From positions 1-64,000 of the forward strand of contig DATFXL010000102.1 of NCBI GenBank assembly GCA_035316025.1: a stretch of DNA of 64,000 nt. Direction: 5' to 3'. Shown here piece after piece: positions 57,229-64,000 of the stretch (positions within the stretch are counted from its first letter, which is position 1; each line of letters begins with the position of its first letter). A program made the translations under genes and the position numbers. The notes under the pieces are model-generated. The model worked only from the letters and a program-made list of their open reading frames with translations, was not told the DNA's origin and ran no database searches. Source of the stretch: JALZAA01 sp035316025 (GTDB taxonomy: Bacteria; Actinomycetota; Acidimicrobiia; IMCC26256; JACDBD01).

Positions 57229-58346
57229 CGCACCCGGCGCGAGCGCTCTGCGCCGGCGTCGTCGTCTGGGTGATCGCCGCCGGCGTTGGCATGTCCGCTG
57301 CGTCGCCGGCGCAGCCGCAGTCGTCCCCGACGGTGTGGCTTTGCCGCCCCCACATCAAGAACAACCCGTGCGCGTCGGATCTCACGACCACAGTCATCCA
57401 TCCGGACGGGAAGAAGACGACACGGCGGGCGTCCCCAGCCGCCGATCCGCCTGTTGACTGCTTCTACGTGTACCCGACAGTCAGTGCGCAGCCAACGGTC
57501 AACGCCAACCTCAATATCGATCCCGAGCTCATCGCTGTGGCCGAGAACCAGGCGGCACGCTTCTCGCAGGTCTGTCGCATGTACGCGCCGGTCTACCCGC
57601 AGCTCACGCTGTCGGCCATCGGGGGCGGGGCGACCCCGCAAGCCCGTGCGGCCGCCTACGCCGGCGTGCTCGCGGGATGGAAGGAGTACCTCGCCAAGTA
57701 CAACAAGGGTCGCGGCGTCGTGTTCATCGGCCACTCGCAGGGCAGCGGCATGCTGATTCAGCTCCTCAAATCCGAGGTCGATCCCAACCCGAAGTTGCAA
57801 CGCCAGATGGTGTCCGCGTTCCTCCTCGGCGGGAACGTCACCGTCCCCGAGGGTAAGAACGTCGGCGGCGACTTCCAGAACATCCCCGCTTGCGAATCCG
57901 CCAAGGAGACGCACTGCGTCCTGGCGTACTCGATGTACGGGCAGCAGCCGCCGCCCGACGGCCTGTTCGGGAAGACGCGGGTCGGCGCGGACGGTACGAA
58001 CCTGCAGGTCTTGTGCGTGAACCCGGCGTCGTTCTCCGGCGACGGGCCGCTGGAGCCGTACCTGCGCACGAAGCCGTTTCCCGGACCCATCGGCGCCGCC
58101 GCCGGTGCTCCCCCCACCGCGCCGACGCCGTGGGTCGCGTACCCGAAGCTGTACAGCGCGCAGTGTCAACAAGCCAACGGCTTCACCTGGCTCCAGGTCA
58201 CCGACGTCGGCAAGCAGGACGCACCGCGCTATCAGCCCCGCGGCTCCCTGCCGCCCAACTGGGGTCTCCACCTGGGCGACATCAACCTCGCGCTCGGGAA
58301 CCTCGTCGACGTCGCCCGCCAGCAAGCCGCTGCGTACCGCAAGTAG
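57225..58346 (+). CDS. DUF3089 family secreted alpha/beta hydrolase
   Basis: A 373-residue exported protein. The signal peptide spans about residues 1-30 (CAGVVVWVIAAGVGMSAASPA). Family signatures are CFYVYPTVSAQPTVNANLNI, QVCRMYAPVYPQLTLSAI and the nucleophile elbow VFIGHSQGSGML. Several cysteines could form disulfides outside the cell. DUF3089 proteins are predicted lipases or esterases. It overlaps the aminotransferase stop by ATGA. The two functions have no evident link. Confidence 0.87.
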   Translation: MTHPARALCAGVVVWVIAAGVGMSAASPAQPQSSPTVWLCRPHIKNNPCASDLTTTVIHPDGKKTTRRASPAADPPVDCFYVYPTVSAQPTVNANLNIDPELIAVAENQAARFSQVCRMYAPVYPQLTLSAIGGGATPQARAAAYAGVLAGWKEYLAKYNKGRGVVFIGHSQGSGMLIQLLKSEVDPNPKLQRQMVSAFLLGGNVTVPEGKNVGGDFQNIPACESAKETHCVLAYSMYGQQPPPDGLFGKTRVGADGTNLQVLCVNPASFSGDGPLEPYLRTKPFPGPIGAAAGAPPTAPTPWVAYPKLYSAQCQQANGFTWLQVTDVGKQDAPRYQPRGSLPPNWGLHLGDINLALGNLVDVARQQAAAYRK

Positions 58347-58360
58347 CGCGCCAGCACCGC

Positions 58361-59563
58361 TCACGCCGCGAGTGGTGGCCCGTGGGTGTTGCGGGGATGG
58401 CGAGGATCGCCCGGGGGAACGAATGCCCGCTTGCCCGTTCCCTCGACGAGGGCCCAGTTGTCCCTGGTCTTGAGGTCGTGATGGTGGCGGCAGTACCGGT
58501 CGCACAGCTCGAGCAGCGTCATATGGGTTTGTGACCAGTCCTCGCGGTGGTCGACTTCCAGGTAGGTCAAGCTGTTGCAGCCTTCGACGGCACAGGTGGG
58601 GTACAGCCACTCGAGGGCGCTGAGCTGGCGGGCGTTGGGCCGGCGTCCCAGGTGGGCGACGCCGGCGACGTCCCGGCCTTTCGTAACCACTGCGGCGAGG
58701 AACGGGTCCTCGGTGTCGAGCAGGTGGCGAATGGCCGAAACGGCGATGGGACCGTAGCCCGCGATCTCGCAGGTCTCATCGCTGGTCGGGAACCCGCGCA
58801 GCAGGGCGGCAAGGTCGACCCGCACGAGGATCTTCGCCCGGCGCGACCGCTTGGCCGCGCCGCCCGTCGCACCGGCGCGACGAGCGAGCTCGGCCAGCGC
58901 GTCGGCGGCGTGCGCCTCGAGGCGCTCTGCCCGACCCTGATTGCGGGCCAGAGCGAGGAGCTCGTCGCGGACGGGCTCGATCGCGGCCATGACCCCGGCG
59001 ATGACCTCGGGGTTGTCGCGCATCTGCAACAGAGCGGCGCCTTCGACATCGTTCCAGGACCGCAGGTACCGCTGACGGTGGATGCGCCGCCGGCGCTCCT
59101 CGAGATCCATGACGTTCGCCTTGGTGCGGGCGCACTCGTCGCGCAGCTCTCCGTAGCTGCCGCGCGCTGCCTGCTCGAGGAGCCGCTGCTCGGCGTGTGG
59201 ATCAGCGGTGGCGGCGTCGGTGATCACCGCCACCTGATGGGCCGACAGCTCGCCCCGTCGAGCGGCGGCCTCGACGGCGGGAAGCTCCCGAAGGCGACGG
59301 GCGCACTCGAGCGCGTCGCGCGCCGGACCGACCGGCGTGCCCGTCAAGCGCGCCAGATGATGCGCCGCCGACCGATCGCCTTCGCGCTTCCACACGTTCG
59401 TCTCCGCCACCCGCGCCGCCGCCAGCGACTTCACCGCGGCCGCCATCTTCTCGATGGCCGCCGCATCCTTCACCGCCCGCGCCGCATCATCGGCGCCCAG
59501 CCGGCGGGCATCGAAGCGCGCCGCGTACTCGCCCATCGAGCTCCGGAGCTCCGATAACCTCAT
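58361..59563 (-). CDS. DUF222/HNH endonuclease-domain protein (13E12-like)
   Basis: A 400-residue protein of the actinobacterial DUF222-HNH group. The N-terminal helical DUF222 part has ELSAHQVAVITDAATADP and AGVMAAIEPVRDELLALAR. The C-terminal zinc-bound HNH part reads CAVEGCNSLTYLEVDHREDW and LCDRYCRHHHDLKTR. Such genes are multi-copy in many actinobacteria and related to the REP13E12 repeat family. A nuclease role is likely but unproven. No mobile-element ends are visible here. Confidence 0.87.
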   Translation of the reverse strand: MRLSELRSSMGEYAARFDARRLGADDAARAVKDAAAIEKMAAAVKSLAAARVAETNVWKREGDRSAAHHLARLTGTPVGPARDALECARRLRELPAVEAAARRGELSAHQVAVITDAATADPHAEQRLLEQAARGSYGELRDECARTKANVMDLEERRRRIHRQRYLRSWNDVEGAALLQMRDNPEVIAGVMAAIEPVRDELLALARNQGRAERLEAHAADALAELARRAGATGGAAKRSRRAKILVRVDLAALLRGFPTSDETCEIAGYGPIAVSAIRHLLDTEDPFLAAVVTKGRDVAGVAHLGRRPNARQLSALEWLYPTCAVEGCNSLTYLEVDHREDWSQTHMTLLELCDRYCRHHHDLKTRDNWALVEGTGKRAFVPPGDPRHPRNTHGPPLAA

Positions 59564-59619
59564 ATCCCGGAGCGTACGAACGGGGTATGACAGCTACGCG
59601 GGTGCGCGCACCTGGTCCG

Positions 59620-60222
59620 CTATGAGGTGTTGCGGTCCTCAGTCCGGGTGGCCGCAGCGGTGGGCTGCATGATCGTGTCGCGGTAGTAGCGCAGCTCCGC
59701 GAGGGACTCCCGGATGTCGTCGAGCGCGCGGTGAGTCTCGGTCTTGCCCGGACGCTTCTTGTATGCGTCGGGATACCAGCGCCGGCAAAGCTCCTTGAGC
59801 GACGACACGTCGATGCTCCGGTAGTGGAGATAGCGGTCGAGCTGGGGTAGGTAGCGGTCGAGGAAGCGGCGGTCGACGCCGATCGAGTTGCCGCACATCG
59901 GTGCCGTGCCGGGCTCGGGTACGAACTGCCTGATGTAATCGACGGCCTGCTTGCCGGCGTCCTCGAGCGTGAGCGACGACCGCTCGATCTCGCTCAGCAG
60001 TCCGGACTTGGTGTGCATCTTGCGCACGAAGTCGTCCATCTCGGCCAGCACCTCGGGCGGTTCGTGTACCACCAGGTCGAGGCCTTCGGCAAGCAGCTCG
60101 AGGCGGGCGTCGGTGACGAGCACCGCCAGCTCGACGATCCGGTGCCGCTCGACCTCGAGGCCGGTCATCTCGAGGTCGATCCACACGAGGCGGTCATCGG
60201 CGCTGGCCGGGGCCTCGGGCAC
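59620..60222 (-). CDS. orn: Oligoribonuclease
   Basis: A 200-residue DEDDh 3'-5' exonuclease that degrades 2-5 nt RNAs, including the pGpG product of c-di-GMP breakdown. The motifs are LVWIDLEMTGLEVERHRIVE, PMCGNSIGVDRRFLDRYLPQL, YRSIDVSSLKELCRRWYP and the terminal HRALDDIRESLAEL. It begins at 60222, with a short divergent gap to the acetyltransferase gene. Confidence 0.94.
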   Translation of the reverse strand: MPEAPASADDRLVWIDLEMTGLEVERHRIVELAVLVTDARLELLAEGLDLVVHEPPEVLAEMDDFVRKMHTKSGLLSEIERSSLTLEDAGKQAVDYIRQFVPEPGTAPMCGNSIGVDRRFLDRYLPQLDRYLHYRSIDVSSLKELCRRWYPDAYKKRPGKTETHRALDDIRESLAELRYYRDTIMQPTAAATRTEDRNTS

Positions 60223-60271
60223 GGGATCACGCTACCGTTCACGACGTCATGGCGATGATGACGACGACGAC

Positions 60272-60889
60272 ATGACCAGCGTCCGGCACGCCAAGTCGAT
60301 CGCCCTCGGTGGGCCGCGTATCGACCTACGGCCCCTCCGGAGCAGCGACTTCGGAGCCTGGCAGGACGTGCGCACGCGCAGCCGCGACTGGCTCGAGCCG
60401 TGGGAGCCGCTCGCCGACCCCGGGAGCCCCGACCCCGTGACCGATCCTGAAGCCTTCCGCGCCCGCTGCGGCGCGTGGGAGCGGCAACGGCACTTCGACA
60501 CGGCCTACGGCTTCGGGTTGTTCCTCCACGACGGCTCGCTGATCGGCGAAGTGAGCCTCGGGAGCGTGCAGCGCGGACCGTTCCAGTCGGCGTTCGTGGG
60601 CTATTGGATCGACGCGCTGCACGCGGGGCAGAGCCTCGTCCCCGAAGGGGTTGCCGTGATCCTTCGGTACGGCTTCGACGAGTTGCACCTCCACCGCATC
60701 GAAGCCGCCATCGTGCCCCGCAACAGCGCGAGCCGCCGGGTGGCGCACAAGCTCGGCCTCCGGCAGGAAGGCGTGGCGGAACGGTTCCTCCAGATCCGCG
60801 GCGTGTGGGAGGACCACGTCCGCTACGCGATCACGTCCGAGGAGTGGGACGTGCGCCGCGACGAGATCACGAGGCGGTTCCTCACCTGA
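60272..60889 (+). CDS. GNAT N-acetyltransferase, RimJ/RimL-type
   Basis: A 205-residue acetyltransferase. The N-terminus GGPRIDLRPLRSSDFGAWQD, FLHDGSLIGEVSLGSVQRG, VGYWIDALHAGQSLVPEGVA and LHRIEAAIVPRNSASRRVAHKLG cover the acetyl-CoA-binding fold of ribosomal-protein alanine acetyltransferases. The ATG at 60272 gives the family start. Upstream sequence in frame runs into orn on the other strand. Confidence 0.88.
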   Translation: MTSVRHAKSIALGGPRIDLRPLRSSDFGAWQDVRTRSRDWLEPWEPLADPGSPDPVTDPEAFRARCGAWERQRHFDTAYGFGLFLHDGSLIGEVSLGSVQRGPFQSAFVGYWIDALHAGQSLVPEGVAVILRYGFDELHLHRIEAAIVPRNSASRRVAHKLGLRQEGVAERFLQIRGVWEDHVRYAITSEEWDVRRDEITRRFLT

Positions 60890-61569
60890 ACCCAGGGTCG
60901 CCCGGTCGCAGCCGGAGCTTCTCCACCGAGGACGCCTACGGTCTCCTGCTCGCGATCATCATCCTCACCTTCGTCCTGCTGTCGCAGGTCGATCCGGCCC
61001 GCTGGACTCGGCTCGTCGTCGCACCCAGTGTCGGCGCCATGCTGCTCCTCGCGCTGTACGCGTCACGTGCCCGGTTCGAGCTCGTGCGGGCGGCGGTGAT
61101 CGCCCTGGCCGTCTCGTACCTGATCGTCTTCGCCGAGGCGTTGTTCGACAGCGAGGCCTTCAAAGGCTCCATCTATCTCATCTACGGGCTGCTGCTCCTG
61201 ATCACGCCGCTCGTCATCATCAACCGCATCCTGCGGCATCCCGAGGTCCAGGTCTCGACCATCCTCGGCGCGATCTGTGCCTACATGCTCATCGGCATGG
61301 TGTTCGGGTTCGTGTACGCGCTGATCGGGCGGATCGACCCACCGTTCTTCGCCAAGCACGGCCCCGTCGACCAGTTCGACTACTTCTATTTCAGTTACGC
61401 GTGCTTGACGACCGTCGGCTTCGGTGACTTCGTGTCGCGCGGCGACTTCGGCCGCGCGCTGTCCGTGCTGGAAGCCGCGTTCGGCCAGGTCTTCCTCGTG
61501 ACCCTCATCGCTCGCCTCGTCTCGCTGTTCAAGCCGCCGCAACGCGACGCGAACTCCTCCGAGACCTGA
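60844..61569 (+). CDS. Potassium-channel-like membrane protein (Ion_trans_2)
   Basis: A protein of about 241 residues with six hydrophobic segments. The pore segment SYACLTTVGFGDFVSRGD contains the K+ selectivity filter TVGFGD. It could be a simple voltage-gated-like or leak channel. The last canonical in-frame start before the first membrane segment is GTG 60844, overlapping the acetyltransferase by 46 bases. The CTG at 60886 in a CTGA overlap with its stop is an alternative that matches the coupling pattern of the region. Confidence 0.83.
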   Translation: MGRAPRRDHEAVPHLNPGSPGRSRSFSTEDAYGLLLAIIILTFVLLSQVDPARWTRLVVAPSVGAMLLLALYASRARFELVRAAVIALAVSYLIVFAEALFDSEAFKGSIYLIYGLLLLITPLVIINRILRHPEVQVSTILGAICAYMLIGMVFGFVYALIGRIDPPFFAKHGPVDQFDYFYFSYACLTTVGFGDFVSRGDFGRALSVLEAAFGQVFLVTLIARLVSLFKPPQRDANSSET

Positions 61570-61606
61570 ACGGTCACGACCAGGCGGAGGAACACGGCCC
61601 GTGCGC

Positions 61607-62371
61607 TCACGACCTTCGGCGGCGGGCCTCGGCCTTCGCCCGCTGCTCGGCGAAGAAGCCCTGCTCGAGACTCCAACGCTGACGTTCGAGCTCGAGGGCG
61701 ACGGCCTCGTCGAGCGATCCCAACCGCGGCGTCTCGCGCAACGACGCCTTGACCTTCCTCGCGAGCTCCCGAGGAAGGTCAGCAGCGCGCCCGGCGATGC
61801 GCGTCGCCTCGTCGAGCAGCTCGGCCTCGTCGACGCACGTCCAGGCCAGCCCGATCTCCGCCGCCCGCTCGCCGCCCGGCGCCTCACCTCCGAGCACCAT
61901 GGCCGCCGCGGCTTGCGGGCCCACGGCCTCGGTGAGCAACCGCGTGTGCCCTCCGCCTGGGTGCAGCCCGATGCGCGCGAACCGACAGTCGAAACGCGCC
62001 GACGGGCTCGCGACGCGGACGTCGCACGCCAGCGCGAGGTTCAGACCCGCACCGACGGCGGGACCGTTCACCGCCGCGACCGTCGGCAGCGTGCAGCGGT
62101 GGACGCGGAGGAAGCCGTCGTAGATCGACGGCAGCGCGCCGCGCTCCTCGCGCGCGCCGCTCATCGCACCGAGTGCGCCGACGTCGGCGCCGGAGCAGAA
62201 CGCGGGCGGGGCGCCCGTGACCACGAGCGCGCCGACACCGTCGTCGTCCTCCAGAGCGTCGACGGTGGACACGATCTCGCCTACGAGCTCCGACGAGAGC
62301 GCGTTCCTACGGTCGGGGTCGTCGAGGGTGAGCAGTGCGACACGCTCACGCCGCTCGACGCGGAGCGGCAC
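61607..62371 (-). CDS. Enoyl-CoA hydratase/isomerase family protein
   Basis: A 254-residue crotonase starting at GTG 62371, five bases after the epimerase stop. It shows APPAFCSGADVGALG (oxyanion hole), GPAVGAGLNLALACDVRVAS and ARFDCRFARIGLHPGGG. The frame is open upstream within the epimerase gene but is not family-like there. Third gene of an operon with PlsC and an epimerase. Confidence 0.88.
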   Translation of the reverse strand: MPLRVERRERVALLTLDDPDRRNALSSELVGEIVSTVDALEDDDGVGALVVTGAPPAFCSGADVGALGAMSGAREERGALPSIYDGFLRVHRCTLPTVAAVNGPAVGAGLNLALACDVRVASPSARFDCRFARIGLHPGGGHTRLLTEAVGPQAAAAMVLGGEAPGGERAAEIGLAWTCVDEAELLDEATRIAGRAADLPRELARKVKASLRETPRLGSLDEAVALELERQRWSLEQGFFAEQRAKAEARRRRS

Positions 62372-62376
62372 GGTCG

Positions 62377-63414
62377 CTACCCGCGGTCTCGCACGACGGC
62401 CGCCGAATGCCGGAAGAACGCCTCGACGTCCTTCTCGTACGTGTACTCGGGCTCCGACGACCCGACGGCGCGCTGAAGCCGGAGGCTGCGAGCGAAGGCG
62501 TCGACGGCCCCCGCGGTCGTGTACTTGTACCGGAACCCGGCCCGCTTGAATCGGGAGTTGTCGACCCCGCGGCCGTACCGCAACAGGCTGAGCATCTCGG
62601 GCGGCATGTCGATGAGTCGGAGCGCTCGCAACGGCTCGACGGCCACGTTGGCGAGGACGGGCGGCAGCGGCACCCGGGGCCGGCCGGCGATCCGGCACAC
62701 CTCGCTCCAGGTGACCATGCCGTCGCCGGCGACGTTGTAGATGCCGGGCACGTCGTGGGTCGTCGAGTACATGAGCGCGTTGACGACATCTTCTTCGTGG
62801 GTGAACTGGAGGCGGGGATCGAACCCGAGCAGCTCGGGCGCGGCGGGCATCCGCAGCGCGTGCGCGAACGGCGTCGCCATGTGGTCGCCCAGCACGTTCG
62901 AGAAGCGGAGCACGGTGACGAGCACGTGCGGGTTGTCCTCGGCGAAGTCACGCACGAAGGACTCTGACGAAAGCAGCGACCGCTCGATGCTCGTCTGCGG
63001 CGCACGCGTCCGGGCTGACTCCTCACGGAAGAAGTACGGGTCCTGGTAGTTCGACCCGTAGACGAGCGTGGAGCTCTTGACGACGACCTTGCGCACCGGG
63101 CTGTTTGCCGCGCCCGCGGCGGCCGAGAGGTTCATCGTCCCGATCACGTTGATCTCGTGCATGGCCCGCCCGCTGAGCTGGGTCGAGTCGACGACCAAGT
63201 GCGTGTGCAGGATCGTGTCCACCTGGGTCGCCTCGACGATGCGCTGCAGGATCGAGTGCGAGGAGTCTGTGCGCACGAACTCGGTGCGCTCGAGCGGCAG
63301 GACGGGATCGGACGTGTCGACGCCGACGACGACCTCCACGTCGGGGCGCGCCTCGAGCTCCTGGGCCAGCCGGCTGCCCCAGAAGGTTCCCAGCCCGGTG
63401 ACGAGCACCCGCAC
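62377..63414 (-). CDS. NAD-dependent epimerase/dehydratase (GalE2-like)
   Basis: A 345-residue extended SDR. It has MRVLVTGLGTFWGSRLAQEL (cofactor loop), the VVVGVDTSDP strand, LVYGSNYQDPYFFREES with the Tyr region, and FTHEEDVVNALMYSTTHDVPG. It is similar in size and context to mycobacterial GalE2, which also neighbours a PlsC-like acyltransferase gene. It starts four bases after the PlsC stop. A role in envelope lipid or sugar modification is inferred. Confidence 0.85.
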   Translation of the reverse strand: MRVLVTGLGTFWGSRLAQELEARPDVEVVVGVDTSDPVLPLERTEFVRTDSSHSILQRIVEATQVDTILHTHLVVDSTQLSGRAMHEINVIGTMNLSAAAGAANSPVRKVVVKSSTLVYGSNYQDPYFFREESARTRAPQTSIERSLLSSESFVRDFAEDNPHVLVTVLRFSNVLGDHMATPFAHALRMPAAPELLGFDPRLQFTHEEDVVNALMYSTTHDVPGIYNVAGDGMVTWSEVCRIAGRPRVPLPPVLANVAVEPLRALRLIDMPPEMLSLLRYGRGVDNSRFKRAGFRYKYTTAGAVDAFARSLRLQRAVGSSEPEYTYEKDVEAFFRHSAAVVRDRG

Positions 63415-63417
63415 GGG

Positions 63418-64000
63418 TCAGCCGGTCCAGACGCTGCGACGGGCGCGCAGCATGTCGTACAGGGCGTGCTGGATGCGCTCCCGGATGTGTTCGGCCTCGT
63501 CCATGACCCGGCTACGGCTGTACCGCTCCTGATCGGCCGGGACGTCGAAGTGCGCCGGAGGCAGGACGCGCAGCTTGAACTTCGCGGGGAAGTAAGCCAG
63601 CAACCCGAGGGGGCCGAGCATGAGCATCTGCGGCGTGACCGGGAAGTACGGGATGTTGAGCATCCTCGCCAGCCGCGGGCTCTTCCAAACGATGGGCATC
63701 GACTCCTCTGCGCCCACGACGGCGATGGGCACGACGGGGACGCCCGCGCGCATCGCGATCTCGACGAACCCGCCCCGCCCGAAGCGGTTCAGCTTGTACC
63801 GGTCCCGGTACAGCTTGCCGGTGCCCTTCGTTCCCTCGGGGAAGACGAGCACGAGCTGCTTGTCGTCGTGGAGAAGCCGGTACGCGTTATCGGGATGAGC
63901 CGGGACGCCGCCGAAGCGCGACCAGAGAGTCCCGAGCATGGGAATGGCTCGCAGCAGGTTCTCGGCCAGCCCGTAGACCGGCCGATGGAGCTCCTTCTCG
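63418..64000 (-). CDS. 1-acyl-sn-glycerol-3-phosphate acyltransferase family protein (PlsC-like), partial
   Basis: The gene enters from the right edge (its 5' end lies outside) and ends at 63418, leaving 193 codons. The phosphate-binding motif of PlsC enzymes is present as VFPEGTKGTGK, with RAGVPVVPIAVVGAEES following. The catalytic H-x4-D motif must lie beyond the window edge. It probably transfers an acyl chain to a lipid precursor at the inner membrane face. First gene of the operon with the epimerase and crotonase. Confidence 0.85.
   Translation of the reverse strand, partial: EKELHRPVYGLAENLLRAIPMLGTLWSRFGGVPAHPDNAYRLLHDDKQLVLVFPEGTKGTGKLYRDRYKLNRFGRGGFVEIAMRAGVPVVPIAVVGAEESMPIVWKSPRLARMLNIPYFPVTPQMLMLGPLGLLAYFPAKFKLRVLPPAHFDVPADQERYSRSRVMDEAEHIRERIQHALYDMLRARRSVWTG

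Noticed and set aside
58361..59563. DUF222/HNH gene as part of a mobile element
   Set aside because: No terminal repeats, target duplication, integrase or transposase were seen around it. The family is also common as isolated chromosomal genes.
1..64000. CRISPR arrays, rRNA operons, insertion sequences, prophage or toxin-antitoxin modules
   Set aside because: No regularly spaced repeats, rRNA sequence, transposase or phage genes were found. The AbrB-like gene has no toxin partner.

Overview
The window is high-GC DNA from an actinobacterium, most likely a member of Acidimicrobiia or a close relative. This is inferred from gene content and order, not from a marker search. Supporting signs are frequent GTG starts, many 4-base GTGA/ATGA stop-start overlaps, the tiny actinobacterial ribosomal proteins bL37 and bS22, the eno-ftsB-DUF501-ppx cluster, oligoribonuclease, and many short-chain dehydrogenases, enoyl-CoA hydratases and a wax-ester synthase-type acyltransferase. 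There are no CRISPR arrays, insertion sequences, prophage genes or rRNA genes. Coding density is above 90 percent.

Layout. 1-7 kb: a PNPOx-fold protein, a three-gene ABC exporter, an acyltransferase-3/SGNH membrane protein, and a MarR-MFS efflux operon. 7-12.3 kb: a His-rich membrane protein, then a minus-strand operon of serC, a CPTC thioredoxin-like protein, a UGSC selenoprotein and a dimeric-barrel-like protein. The selenoprotein has an in-frame UGA followed by a bacterial SECIS-type hairpin. 12.4-24.6 kb: accessory metabolism. This holds an NmrA protein behind a CsoR-like palindrome, a sulfite-oxidase-fold molybdoenzyme with its cytochrome b, WS/DGAT, ApgM, enoyl-CoA hydratase, a DapA-like aldolase, an SDR-SDR-amidohydrolase operon, a thioesterase, and an Rrf2 regulator with a perfect palindrome at its start codon driving an epimerase and a membrane protein.

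24.6-48.6 kb: the housekeeping core. The order is bL37, a YchF-like protein with a broken P-loop, DUF192, rsmI, abrB (antisense), metG, tatD, a DUF348/G5 protein, ksgA, ispE, bS22 (antisense), tRNA-Gln, glmU, prs, (MOSC, VOC, TIGR03086), L25/Ctc, pth, (a GT-C enzyme), mfd, a parvulin-type lipoprotein and TP-methylase/MazG. This closely follows the Bacillus subtilis yabC-abrB-metS-yabD-yabE-ksgA-ispE-gcaD-prs-ctc-spoVC-mfd-yabN region, including the reversed abrB. The DUF348/G5 protein lacks the catalytic domain normally present in RpfB or YabE.

48.6-56 kb: a GNAT gene with a damaged or unusual 5' end, a small basic protein, a P450, and eno-ftsB separated from DUF501-ppx by two cyclic-nucleotide-domain genes on the other strand. 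56-64 kb: an aminotransferase, a DUF3089 hydrolase, a DUF222/HNH protein, orn, a RimJ-like acetyltransferase, a potassium-channel-like protein, and an operon of PlsC acyltransferase, epimerase and enoyl-CoA hydratase that runs off the right edge.

The selenoprotein operon is the most notable item. No selA, selB, selC or selD gene is visible in this window, so the decoding machinery must lie elsewhere if the UGA is read as selenocysteine.
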